64,000 bases of DNA from JAEUKA01 sp035328405 (GTDB taxonomy: Bacteria > Myxococcota_A > Polyangia > Palsa-1104 > JAEUJZ01), in NCBI GenBank assembly GCA_035328405.1, contig DAOLIT010000018.1:1-64000 (forward strand), read 5' to 3'. Position 1 is the stretch's first letter, and the number at the start of each line of letters is the position of its first letter. A program made the position numbers and the translations under genes. Below, one piece after another: positions 35,248 to 44,086 of the stretch. The notes below the pieces were generated by a model. That model was not told where the DNA came from. It worked only from the letters and a program-made list of their open reading frames with translations, and did no database searches.

Positions 35248-36516
35248 ATGGCACGGTGCAAGAACTGCGGAAAAGCCAACCGAGACGGCGCGCTGTTTTG
35301 CCAAGACTGCGGCAAGCTGCTCGACGGTGTGGCGAGCGGCCAAGCAGACGGCTTGGTCGGTTTTGAAAAAAAGGATGCGGCGATGGCAGCCGTGGCTGCA
35401 ATTCCGGTCGCTCGCGACGAAGAACCGGCGGCGCTTCTACGACCGCTGAGTTCAGGAACGCAAGGCGCGCAGGGGCCGATCGATCCGGGCCCGCCCGCTT
35501 CCTCGCAACATGAGCCGCGCAAGATCGAGTCGCCTGAACAGACTCCTCTCGTCGGTGATTTCTATGCTTGCGAAGGATGTGGGGCTCAAAATCCCACCGC
35601 CGCGTCGTTTTGCCGAAATTGCGGCCAAAATTTGAATCTGCGGCAGCGACCGGTAAACACGCGAATCTCTTGTGGTCACTGCGGCCAAGCAACGCCGGCA
35701 GGGTTTATGTATTGCCAACATTGTGGCAACCGAATTCTCCCGGAAACAGCCGCTCGATCGCCAGTCGCCAGTCGATCAAATGAGCCTGCCAAGCTTTCTC
35801 CGCAACCGCCTGTGGTCAAAAGTGGGCCGCCGGCGCGACCTGTAGGCGATGGTCCTACCAATCGCGACAAGAATGGGCTTCGCGGTCGTTTTGTGGTTGT
35901 GCGGCGCGACGGTGGAGACGGTGAGAATTTGCCGCTTTCTGGCGAAGTTTGCGATCTTGGCCGATCGACGCATCGCTGTTTGGCCGACGATCCATTCCTG
36001 GCGAGCCGGCATGTGCGGATTTCTTGGGCTGTCGGCGGAGTGAAAGTTCGCCCGCTGGACACGGTGAACGGCGTGTTTTGGCAGCTTCGCGAGCCCTATG
36101 AACTGTTGTCTGGGGATGTTTTCTTTGTGGGCCGCGAGCTAATTCGGTTCGAGTTACTTTCAGGTGACGAACGCGATCTCCCGTCGGTTAGCGAGCAGGG
36201 AGTTCGCGTGCTGGGCAGCGCGCCACGCGAGTCGTGGGGACGCTTGCGACAACTCACAACCGCAGCCGTAAATCGAGATATCTGGCACTTGAGCCGCCCA
36301 GAAATTGTGCTTGGACGAGAGGAAGGCGACATCGTGTTTCCCGACGACGAGTTTCTTTCCCGAAGACACGCTCTTTTGTCTCGGGTGGGCGGTAAAGTAC
36401 GCTTGGAAGATCAGAATTCATCGAACGGAACCTACGTGCGGCTGCGTGGCGATCGTGAAATTGGGCCGGGCGACATTTTGCGTCTCGGCGAACAAGTGCT
36501 CCGGTATGAGCCATAG
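35248..36516 (+). CDS. Zinc-ribbon protein with two FHA domains
   Basis: 422 residues. Three CxxC...CxxC zinc ribbons: residues 4-21 (CKNCG, CQDCG), about 108-126 (CEGCG, CRNCG) and about 141-159 (CGHCG, CQHCG). After a Pro-rich linker come two FHA domains: about 215-310 (LGRSTHRC, LASRHVRI, DTVNGVFW) and about 345-420 (LGREEGDIVFPDDEFLSRRH, SSNGTYV). The second has all core FHA residues (GR, SRRH, SNGT); the first keeps R and SRH but has VNG for the SNG turn. FHA domains bind phosphothreonine, so it is probably an adaptor in Ser/Thr phosphorylation. Followed by the phosphatase gene with an 8-base gap. Confidence 0.9.
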   Translation: MARCKNCGKANRDGALFCQDCGKLLDGVASGQADGLVGFEKKDAAMAAVAAIPVARDEEPAALLRPLSSGTQGAQGPIDPGPPASSQHEPRKIESPEQTPLVGDFYACEGCGAQNPTAASFCRNCGQNLNLRQRPVNTRISCGHCGQATPAGFMYCQHCGNRILPETAARSPVASRSNEPAKLSPQPPVVKSGPPARPVGDGPTNRDKNGLRGRFVVVRRDGGDGENLPLSGEVCDLGRSTHRCLADDPFLASRHVRISWAVGGVKVRPLDTVNGVFWQLREPYELLSGDVFFVGRELIRFELLSGDERDLPSVSEQGVRVLGSAPRESWGRLRQLTTAAVNRDIWHLSRPEIVLGREEGDIVFPDDEFLSRRHALLSRVGGKVRLEDQNSSNGTYVRLRGDREIGPGDILRLGEQVLRYEP

Positions 36517-36524
36517 GACCTGTG

Positions 36525-38381
36525 ATGTCGGATGAAACCCCCTCCATCTTGGTCCGCATCGTTGGTGCCACCGACGTAGGGCTTATTCGGGAGCACAACG
36601 AGGACAATTTCATCGTCGTCGATCTGTCGAGCGGTGAAACAAATTTCCTTGAGCCTCGCGAGGTCGTCCTTGGAAAAAAAGGGACGATGTTGGTGGTTTG
36701 CGATGGCATGGGAGGTGCTGCTGCGGGCGAAGTTGCGTCGCACATGGCCGTCGAATCCATGCGTCGTCAAATGCTCCAGTATGTGACTGAACAGCTTGAT
36801 GCTGACGGGAAAGTCGTGGAGCCACCTTCCGGGGCTCCGTCGCTGCCGCAAGAAGCGCAAAACGAAAGCGTCTTTTTGCGGATGTCGCGCTGGCTGAGAG
36901 ATTCGACGGCACGAGCGAACCTAGAGATTTGGGAAGCAGCGTGTGCGGATCTATCGAAAAACGGTATGGGCACGACGCTCACGGGCCTTGTGATGCTCGG
37001 GTCGCAGATCGTCGTGTCGCAAATCGGCGATAGCCGCGCGTATTTGTGTCGGCAAGGTGTGCTGACTCAAATTACGCACGACCAGTCTCTGGTAAATCAG
37101 CTTTTGGATTCAGGACAGATCACGCCGGAGCAAGCCAAGCTTTTTGAACACTCGAACGTGATTTTGCAGGCGCTCGGTGTTCAGGAGGACATCGAGGTCG
37201 TGCTGTCTTCGGAAACCGTGCGGCGCGGCGATCGGATGTTGTTGTGTTCGGATGGCCTTGTCGGCGTTGTCACCGACGAAGAAATCCAGGAAGTGATGGC
37301 TTCGACGGAAGATCTTGGCGAAGCGGCGCGAAAATTGATCGATTTGGCCCGTTCCGGCGGTGGCCCCGACAACATCACTGTGATTCTTGCGCAAGCCGAG
37401 GGAGAGGGACTTGCCGTTCCGACCGCAGAGGAGCACGCGAAGTATCAGGTGATGACGCTACCGGGTGAAAAACCGATCGAACGTCGCCCGTTTGGGGAAG
37501 GCTATCAGTTTGGTTCGCCCGCTGGATCAACCTCAAACGCTCCCGATTTGGTTGTTGCTCGGCCAGATGGCCACCGTGTGTCGTTGGTGATGTGGGCGGC
37601 GTTGTTCACGTTGATTGCGACGTTGGTGGTGCTCGCTGTGGTGTTGCTCCCAAAGCGTTTCAAAGCGCCTCAGCGTGCGCTGTGCTCCGTCCTCGTCGAG
37701 CCAGCAGGTATGGAAGTGTGGGTTGATCCCAGCCAAAGTCCTACGCCGCTGTTCAAGACATCCAATCGAAATGAACAGATGACCGTCGAGCTGGGTGTTG
37801 GACAGCATGTCTTTGTGCTCCGCAGCCCCGAGGATCGAAGCGTGCGTTCCGCGTCGGTTGTCGTTCAGGTCGCGGCTGGTCAGCCGTGCAACCTCAAGTT
37901 GTCCACGTTGCCTACGGTGGAATTTGCTTCCGATTTGGGTACGGCTGGCGACGCAGGGTCTCCTGCCGATGCCGGAACAAAAGAGGCCGATGCCGCGAGC
38001 GTCGCTCTGGACGCTGGAACGGATTTGGGCATGCCCACGGTCCCCGGTGTGGACTTGTCGGTGGCCGTGGCTGAAGGTTCCGACGAGGAATCCACCAAAA
38101 AGACGGACAAAAAACCGCGCAATCGTCGTTCCAAAGACAAGGCAGGACCAAGTGTTGCGCCGGTGGAAGCGCCTCCCATGCTTGGCACGCCTGCCGGAAG
38201 CGACGGCCCAACTACCCCTGGCGAAAAAGCGGAGCCTCCGAAAACGGACAAACCAGCCGACTCGCCAAAGCCGAATCCGCCCGAGGCAAGGCCCGCTGCT
38301 CCCGACGGGAAACCGGCTTCGCCAGATGCAAAGCCTGCTCCCGAATCGAAACCTGCCGAAGCAACGCCCCAAAGTCCGTAA
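36525..38381 (+). CDS. Membrane-anchored PP2C-type Ser/Thr phosphatase
   Basis: 618 residues. The cytoplasmic PP2C domain covers about 1-290 with all metal motifs: HNEDNF near 23, CDGMGGAAAGEVAS near 60, GMGTTLTGLV near 147, QIGDSRAYL near 165, CSDGLVGVV near 240 and GGPDNITVIL near 280. An insertion of about 50 residues follows the second motif. A membrane segment lies near 353-376, then an outside PEGA-like domain (VLVEPAGMEVWVD) and a tail rich in Asp, Ala, Pro and Lys. It should dephosphorylate Ser/Thr-phosphorylated proteins, perhaps in response to an envelope cue. ATG 36525 preferred over GTG 36522. Confidence 0.93.
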   Translation: MSDETPSILVRIVGATDVGLIREHNEDNFIVVDLSSGETNFLEPREVVLGKKGTMLVVCDGMGGAAAGEVASHMAVESMRRQMLQYVTEQLDADGKVVEPPSGAPSLPQEAQNESVFLRMSRWLRDSTARANLEIWEAACADLSKNGMGTTLTGLVMLGSQIVVSQIGDSRAYLCRQGVLTQITHDQSLVNQLLDSGQITPEQAKLFEHSNVILQALGVQEDIEVVLSSETVRRGDRMLLCSDGLVGVVTDEEIQEVMASTEDLGEAARKLIDLARSGGGPDNITVILAQAEGEGLAVPTAEEHAKYQVMTLPGEKPIERRPFGEGYQFGSPAGSTSNAPDLVVARPDGHRVSLVMWAALFTLIATLVVLAVVLLPKRFKAPQRALCSVLVEPAGMEVWVDPSQSPTPLFKTSNRNEQMTVELGVGQHVFVLRSPEDRSVRSASVVVQVAAGQPCNLKLSTLPTVEFASDLGTAGDAGSPADAGTKEADAASVALDAGTDLGMPTVPGVDLSVAVAEGSDEESTKKTDKKPRNRRSKDKAGPSVAPVEAPPMLGTPAGSDGPTTPGEKAEPPKTDKPADSPKPNPPEARPAAPDGKPASPDAKPAPESKPAEATPQSP

Positions 38382-38425
38382 TGTTTCTTGTGTGCCCCGC
38401 CTCGTGAGCTAAGATTCGCGAAATC

Positions 38426-39826
38426 ATGAAGCTCTCGACGGAAGGAAGTGCGAAAACGAGACTTGGGCAGACCAGAGATCCGAACTCGACGAGCGTCCTC
38501 GACGGCGTGCCTGAGTTCACGCGCTACCGACCCGGCGGGGTGTTCCTGGTCCTCGGTGGCCCGGACCGAGGCGAACAACTGGTCTTGGGTGATCGGCCCG
38601 TCGTAATCGGTTCTTCTCCGAGTTGCGACTTGGTGCTTTCGGATCGGACCGTTTCTCGTCGCCATGCAACGGCGCTTTTGGAAAACGGCCAGGTCGTTGT
38701 ACGCGACCTCGGCTCGACCAATGGCAGTTTCACGTATGGAACACGGTTTAGCGAAATCGTGGTCGGGTTTGGCAGCGAGATCACGTTGGGCAAAACCGTG
38801 CTCAAGTTTTTGCCGCAAGAGGAAACCCTCAAACCGGTCGAGAGCGACGAAGAGCATTTCGGCAGCCTGCTCGGATGCGATGCGAAAATGCGCCGTTTGT
38901 TCGGTCTTTTGCGAGACATCTCGCCCACGGATTCAACCGTTCTCATTCAAGGCGAAACGGGCACCGGAAAAGAGTTGGTGGCCGAGGAAATTCACCGGCA
39001 TTCCAAACGCGGCGACGGTCCATTTGTCGTATTCGACTGCGGGGCGGTTCCACGCGATCTCATCGAGTCGCTCCTGTTTGGTCACGTCAAAGGCGCGTTC
39101 ACCAGCGCGGTTTCCGATCGGCAGGGTGCGTTCGCCGAGGCGCATGGCGGCACGATTTTTTTGGATGAAATCGGTGAACTGTCGCTCGATCTGCAACCAT
39201 CGTTGTTGCGGGCGCTCGACAAGCGCGCCGTGCGTCCCGTCGGAGGCAACGCCTACCGTCAAGTCGATGTGCGCGTGATTGCGGCCACCAACCGCGACCT
39301 GCGCGAAGAAGTTGCCCGCAAAATGTTTCGTGAGGATTTGTATTTTCGCCTCGCCGTCATTCGCGTGCAGCTTCCCTCGTTGCGAGAACGCGAGCGCGAC
39401 ATCGAGCTGTTAACCCAGTCTTTCATCGAGCAGTTTTGCGCGGGCCGCTCGCTGTCCCTGCCTCCAGCGGAGCTTGCGCGACTCAAGAGCTATACCTGGC
39501 CTGGAAATGTGCGCGAACTTCGCAATGTCATCGAACGCGCTTGCGTGCTGGCGAAAGGTGACACGCTCAGTTTGGAAGAGCTTGGTGACGCCGTTTCGCA
39601 TTCCGTGCCCCCAGTAATTCGTTCCTCGCTGCCGTTCAAAGAGGCCAAAGGGCAGCTCGTGGAGCATTTCGAGCGCGAATACATCGTTGATTTGATGAAA
39701 CGCCACCGCATGAATTTGTCCGCCGCTTCCCGCGAGGCGCAAATCGACCGCAAACATCTGCGCGAGCTTTTGCGCAAATACGGCCTCGATCACCGCACCG
39801 ATCCCGCCGACCGGTCAGCCGATTGA
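38426..39826 (+). CDS. FHA-domain sigma54-dependent transcription activator
   Basis: 466 residues. An FHA domain (about 58-130; VIGSSPSCDLVLSD, VSRRHAT, GSTNGSF) replaces the usual receiver, so activity is probably controlled by Ser/Thr phosphorylation. The AAA+ domain (about 148-375) has Walker A GETGTGKE, GAFTSA where most activators have GAFTGA for sigma54 contact, Walker B GTIFLDEIGEL and the arginine-finger region REDLYFRLAV. A Fis-type helix-turn-helix lies near 425-455 (NLSAASREAQIDRKHLRELL). It is third in line after the zinc-ribbon/FHA and PP2C genes, 44 bases behind the phosphatase. Its last 12 bases overlap the convergent permease. Confidence 0.94.
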   Translation: MKLSTEGSAKTRLGQTRDPNSTSVLDGVPEFTRYRPGGVFLVLGGPDRGEQLVLGDRPVVIGSSPSCDLVLSDRTVSRRHATALLENGQVVVRDLGSTNGSFTYGTRFSEIVVGFGSEITLGKTVLKFLPQEETLKPVESDEEHFGSLLGCDAKMRRLFGLLRDISPTDSTVLIQGETGTGKELVAEEIHRHSKRGDGPFVVFDCGAVPRDLIESLLFGHVKGAFTSAVSDRQGAFAEAHGGTIFLDEIGELSLDLQPSLLRALDKRAVRPVGGNAYRQVDVRVIAATNRDLREEVARKMFREDLYFRLAVIRVQLPSLRERERDIELLTQSFIEQFCAGRSLSLPPAELARLKSYTWPGNVRELRNVIERACVLAKGDTLSLEELGDAVSHSVPPVIRSSLPFKEAKGQLVEHFEREYIVDLMKRHRMNLSAASREAQIDRKHLRELLRKYGLDHRTDPADRSAD

Positions 39827-40960
39827 ACGCGACAGCCGCACATCCAACCACGCCGCCAAACCCAGCGTCAGGCCTCGCGCAATCAGCCGCGCTTCCGGCG
39901 GCACCGCCAAAAGCGACATTCCCGACAATAGACAAGCCAGAAGCAGCGAGCCCAACAGCACTCCCCCAACGGTCCCTCGACCGCCGCGCAAACTGCAACC
40001 ACCAATCACACACGCCGCCACCGCATCAAGCTCCATGAGTTCCCCCACCGTCGTCGTGGAGGCACCCGCATACGCCGTTTGCAAAAGACCCGTGAGCGCC
40101 ACAAGACCGCCCAGCAGCGTGTATGCGGCGATCACGACTTTGCCGACCTCAATCCCAGACAAAGCCGCTGCCTCTTCGTTTCCACCGACCGCATACAGGG
40201 CTCGACCGAACCGTGTATGTTGCAAGAGCACCTGAACACACACCGCCACACCCGCCAAAATCAATAGCGGCAGCGGCAGACCGCGAAATTGTCCCGTGAC
40301 AATCACCAGCAACAGCAACGCTTGCGCCGTCACAAAAAAACGCAAAAACGGTCGTTCTCCATCGGGTGGCTTTTCGCCCATCGACAGCGCATCTTTCCGC
40401 GCCTGCCTATGACTGTGCCTTGCTCGAAGCCCCAGCACCGCAACCACAACCACCCACACACCATACGACATCGCAGGCGGCACATACGTCGTCGTCAGCA
40501 CGGACAAAAGATTGCTTTGGCCCCCCGGACTTACCGGCACTGTTTGGTTCCGAATGCAGAGCCAAAACAGCCCTTTGCACACCAAAAGACCGCCCAGCGT
40601 GATGATGAAAGCCGGAATGCGTTGGTGATGAATGAAACGGCCCTGCAACCGCCACACGAGCAGCCCCACCACCATCGCCACCACCATCGCTGCCTCCGCC
40701 GGCAATCGGCAACGCATGATGAGCACCGCCGCGATGCCGCCCACCAAACCAACGCCACTGCCTGCTGACAAGTCGATGTGTCCCGGCAAAATCACCAGCA
40801 ACATGCCCAAACTCAGCACCGACGTGATCGCGAACTCGATGGACAGCATGCTCAGGTTGCGCGGCGACAGGTATTGCGGAGCCACGAGCCCAAAAAACAA
40901 AAGACACCCCAGCAGCACGAACACGAGCGAAAAATCTCGCAACAGCAGCCGTTCATTCAT
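39815..40960 (-). CDS. Sugar ABC transporter permease (XylH/RbsC family)
   Basis: 381-residue BPD_transp_2-type permease with about 10 hydrophobic segments and the family motif LIGG-type region near the C-terminus (AVAACVIGGCSLRGGRGTVGG). IDLSAGSGVGLVGG near 62 is typical of ribose/xylose/galactose importers. Long insertion (about residues 185-215, charged) makes it XylH-like rather than RbsC-like. It overlaps the ATPase gene by 4 bases (ATGA junction), so the two are translationally coupled. No periplasmic binding protein is next to it. Confidence 0.9.
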   Translation of the reverse strand: MNERLLLRDFSLVFVLLGCLLFFGLVAPQYLSPRNLSMLSIEFAITSVLSLGMLLVILPGHIDLSAGSGVGLVGGIAAVLIMRCRLPAEAAMVVAMVVGLLVWRLQGRFIHHQRIPAFIITLGGLLVCKGLFWLCIRNQTVPVSPGGQSNLLSVLTTTYVPPAMSYGVWVVVVAVLGLRARHSHRQARKDALSMGEKPPDGERPFLRFFVTAQALLLLVIVTGQFRGLPLPLLILAGVAVCVQVLLQHTRFGRALYAVGGNEEAAALSGIEVGKVVIAAYTLLGGLVALTGLLQTAYAGASTTTVGELMELDAVAACVIGGCSLRGGRGTVGGVLLGSLLLACLLSGMSLLAVPPEARLIARGLTLGLAAWLDVRLSRSIG

Positions 40961-42552
40961 GTGTGTACCGCCTGTCCCAAGCCCAACGCGAGCTGCAAAA
41001 GACGCTCGGGCGTCGCGTCTTTCCCGCAGTCAGTAAGGGTGCCATCCGACAGCACCAGCAATCGGTCCGACAGACCCAAAAGTTCCGGCAGCTCCGACGA
41101 AACCAGCAACACGCCCATCCCGTTTTGCCTGAGCCTGTCGAGGAGCGCATACGTTTCCTGCTTTGCCCCCACATCGACGCCTCGGGTGGGTTCATCCAGC
41201 AGCAACACTTTCGGTCCACACAACAGCGCCTTGCCGAGCACCACTTTTTGCTGATTGCCGCCCGACAGCGTGGCCACTGGTTGCAAAAGCGACGCCGCGC
41301 GCACCCGAAGCTCGCTGGCCATTTTCCGCACCGCGTGCGTTTCGAGTCGCGTGTCCACAAACCCGCGTCGCAGAAATTTCCCCAGCGACGAAAGCGTCAT
41401 GTTGCTGCGCACGCTTTCCGACAGCAAAAGACCGTATCGACGGCGGTCCTCCGTGACCAGCAATAGACCCGCTGCGATCGACTCGGGCGGTCCTTTCGGC
41501 GCGTGCGGTCGTCCCAAGAGCTTGACCGTTCCCGACAGTCGGTGCCCCCACGCGCCGAAAAGATGCAACAGAAGCTCGCTGCGACCTGCGCCGAGCAAAC
41601 CATAAATTCCGACGATTTCCCCAGCACGCACTGAAAACGAGATGTCCGACAATCTGGGCGCACCTCCCACCCGATGTGCAACCGTCAGCCTGCTGGTTTG
41701 CAACACCGTCTCGCCCGAGGCGTGGGTCGGCTTTTTCGCAGGAAACAAATCCCCCACATCGCGACCCACCATGTGTTTCACAAGGCTTTCCTGCGTGGTG
41801 TGTTTTGTTCGGTCGCAATACACCGTTTTTCCGTCGCGCAGCACCGTGATTCGGTCCGACAGCGCCATGACCTCTTCCAGACGATGTGAGATGTACACGA
41901 TGCCTTGGCCTTTTTGCCGAAGCTCGCGCAGCAACGCGCCGAGTGCTTCGCTCTCCCGTTCCGTGAGCGCCGCCGTCGGTTCATCCAAAATCAGCACCCG
42001 CGTCTCGTTTCGCAGAGCCCGAGCGATTTCGACGAGCTGTTTTTGCCCCGCTCCCAGCGTTTGCACAAGACGCGACGGATCAAGCGCAATACCAAACCGC
42101 GACAACACCTGTTTCGCCTCGCGTTGCATCCGCGATTCGTCGAGCAACAGCGAAACCGGCCACGGCCCTGACTTGCGCGGTTCATGCCCCAAAAACATGT
42201 TTGCTGCGACCGAAAGCTGTCCGACGAGCGGAAGCTCCTGATAAATCACCGAAAGACCCGACGCCAGACTGTCTTGCACGCCCGAAAAATGCGCCGATTT
42301 TCCGTCGAGAAGATACTCGCCCTCAAAATCGCCGTGCGGATACACGCCCGACAAAATCTTGATGAGTGTCGTTTTCCCCGCTCCGTTTTCCCCACACAGC
42401 GCGTGAATTTCCCCGGCTTGCAGCGAAAAATCGACACCCTGCAACGCGACCACGCCAGAAAAACGCTTCTTCACGTTTTTCAGCGAAAGAATCTCTCGCG
42501 CATTGCTGTTTGCCCGGCCTGTCGCGAACACCGCGCGCACTTTACAAAACAA
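40957..42552 (-). CDS. Sugar ABC transporter ATPase with two nucleotide-binding domains (XylG/RbsA family)
   Basis: 531 residues, tandem ABC cassettes. NBD1: GENGAGKTT near 54, VYQEL-type Q-loop (VIYQELPL), LGAGQKQLVEIARAL signature and LILDEPTAALT Walker B. NBD2: degenerate Walker A GLLGAGRSELLL as usual for this family, LSGGNQQKVVLGKAL signature and LLLDEPTRGVDVG. Drives import of a monosaccharide with the adjacent permease. The start is uncertain: TTG 42552, GTG 42540 and GTG 42531 are in frame and none has a strong ribosome-binding site. It lies 96 bases downstream of ftsZ on the same strand. Confidence 0.92.
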   Translation of the reverse strand: MFCKVRAVFATGRANSNAREILSLKNVKKRFSGVVALQGVDFSLQAGEIHALCGENGAGKTTLIKILSGVYPHGDFEGEYLLDGKSAHFSGVQDSLASGLSVIYQELPLVGQLSVAANMFLGHEPRKSGPWPVSLLLDESRMQREAKQVLSRFGIALDPSRLVQTLGAGQKQLVEIARALRNETRVLILDEPTAALTERESEALGALLRELRQKGQGIVYISHRLEEVMALSDRITVLRDGKTVYCDRTKHTTQESLVKHMVGRDVGDLFPAKKPTHASGETVLQTSRLTVAHRVGGAPRLSDISFSVRAGEIVGIYGLLGAGRSELLLHLFGAWGHRLSGTVKLLGRPHAPKGPPESIAAGLLLVTEDRRRYGLLLSESVRSNMTLSSLGKFLRRGFVDTRLETHAVRKMASELRVRAASLLQPVATLSGGNQQKVVLGKALLCGPKVLLLDEPTRGVDVGAKQETYALLDRLRQNGMGVLLVSSELPELLGLSDRLLVLSDGTLTDCGKDATPERLLQLALGLGQAVHT

Positions 42553-42648
42553 TCCGGCGCGACGTTTGCGGTTTCAGCGTGGTTTCAAAAGAGACGGAAG
42601 CGGAAAGAGAAGCAGCGGCGGGGAAACGAACAGAAAGGACAGCGGAAG

Positions 42649-43905
42649 TTACTCGCGGGCGGCGACTTGTTGGCTGCGACGCTGATACGTCGGCGTATCG
42701 AAGTCTTCGTCCTCGAAACTCAACCGGGTTCCCAGCGCAGCGCGAGCCGGAGCAGTGCGCGAGGGCACAGCCATTGGCGTCACAGGAGTCGCCACGCGAT
42801 CCCTCCTTGTCGTCGAAGGTGCGATATCCAACCGAGGCACGGGCGGCGGCAACACCACTTCCGGTTTTTGCACAAACGTCACCGGAACCTGATGCTGCGT
42901 CGTCGCAGGCCGTCGTTCGTAAATCATCGGTTCCGCCATCATCGGTTGAGCATCAAAACCGGTCGCAATCACCGTGATGCGCACTTCGTCGCCAATCGAC
43001 GGGTCGATCACAGAACCGAAAATGATGTTCGCGTCCTCGTGCGCAGCTTCCTGAATCAGCGACGAGGCTTCGTTCACTTCAAACAGCGTCAAATCGGGTC
43101 CGCCCGTGATGTTGATCAAAATTCCCGTCGCGCCCGTAATCGACACGTCCTCGAGCAACGGCGAGCTAATCGCTTGTTGTGCTGCCTCGACAGCGCGCCG
43201 TTCGCCGCCTGCTCGGCCCGTGCCCATGAGTGCTCGACCCATGTTCGACATGATCGTTTTCACGTCGGCAAAGTCCACGTTGATAAGACCCGGAATCGTG
43301 ATGAGGTCCGAAATTCCCTGCACGGCATTGAGCAACACGTCGTCCGCTTTGCGAAACGCATCGAGCATCGTCGTTTTTTGCCCCGCCACCGTCAGCAACC
43401 GCTCGTTCGGAATCGTGATCAGCGTGTCCACTGCTTGAGCCAGTGCTCCGATTCCATCATCCGCGTGACGACGACGCTTTTTGCCCTCGAAGCCAAACGG
43501 TTTCGTCACCACGCCCACAGTCAGTGCGCCCAGTTCCCGCGCGACTTCGGCGATGATCGGCGCAGCCCCGGTGCCGGTGCCACCACCCATTCCCGCCGTG
43601 ACGAACACCATGTCCGCCCCTTCCAGCACTTCCGCAATTCGTTCGCGGTCTTCCATCGCCGCTTGCCGTCCCATGTCGGGATTTGCCCCAGCCCCCAAAC
43701 CGCGTGTCACTTTGGTTCCGAGCGGAATTTTGATGGGTGCTTGGTTGCTTTCGAGCGCCTGGAGGTCGGTGTTTGCGGCGATGAAATCCACGCCCTCCAA
43801 CCGGCTAAGAATCATGGTGCTGACAGCGTTTCCGCCGCCGCCACCGACGCCAATGACTTTGATTTTTGCGTGATTGTGTTTTTCGTCGAATTCCAGTAGG
43901 GCCAT
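42649..43905 (-). CDS. ftsZ: Cell-division GTPase FtsZ
   Basis: 418 residues. Forms the cytokinetic ring. Landmarks: KVIGVGGGGGNAVSTM near 16, FIAANTDLQAL, tubulin signature GMGGGTGTGAAP near 105, PF.FEGKKR region, NVDFADVKTIM (T7 loop) near 208, then the C-terminal domain. A linker of about 75 residues leads to EDEDFDTPTYQRR, the conserved C-terminal peptide that docks FtsA, ZipA or SepF, with a further short basic tail. Start ATG 43905 has GGGGAGGAAT upstream. It is not beside ftsA, ftsQ or mur genes, so the usual dcw cluster is absent here. Confidence 0.97.
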   Translation of the reverse strand: MALLEFDEKHNHAKIKVIGVGGGGGNAVSTMILSRLEGVDFIAANTDLQALESNQAPIKIPLGTKVTRGLGAGANPDMGRQAAMEDRERIAEVLEGADMVFVTAGMGGGTGTGAAPIIAEVARELGALTVGVVTKPFGFEGKKRRRHADDGIGALAQAVDTLITIPNERLLTVAGQKTTMLDAFRKADDVLLNAVQGISDLITIPGLINVDFADVKTIMSNMGRALMGTGRAGGERRAVEAAQQAISSPLLEDVSITGATGILINITGGPDLTLFEVNEASSLIQEAAHEDANIIFGSVIDPSIGDEVRITVIATGFDAQPMMAEPMIYERRPATTQHQVPVTFVQKPEVVLPPPVPRLDIAPSTTRRDRVATPVTPMAVPSRTAPARAALGTRLSFEDEDFDTPTYQRRSQQVAARE

Positions 43906-43929
43906 ACGGTATTCCTCCCCGTCGGGGTA

Positions 43930-43958
43930 ATTGTTTAAGGCCCTGATCTTCGGGTCAA
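43930..43958 (-). promoter_or_regulatory. Probable ftsZ promoter
   Basis: On the - strand TTGACC (43958-43953), 17 bases, then AACAAT (43935-43930). The boxes match sigma70 consensus at 5 and 4 of 6 positions. Start of transcription would be about 20 bases upstream of the ftsZ ATG. Further upstream three TACCCA-type repeats sit at 43973-43991 on the + strand. Confidence 0.5.
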
Positions 43959-44086
43959 TTTTTTACCCAAACTTTACCCAAAAATACCCACGCCCAAACC
44001 TCGCTTTCCGTCGGAGAGAGGACGTTTCAGACAAGATATTGTTTTTGGTAGGTTTTCTTGTGTCGCACAGCGCGTAGGATGCGCCC

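Noticed and set aside
42184..43899. 571-codon open frame on + opposite ftsZ and the ABC ATPase
   Set aside because: Spans two unrelated conserved genes on the other strand and is Arg/His-rich; an antisense artefact.
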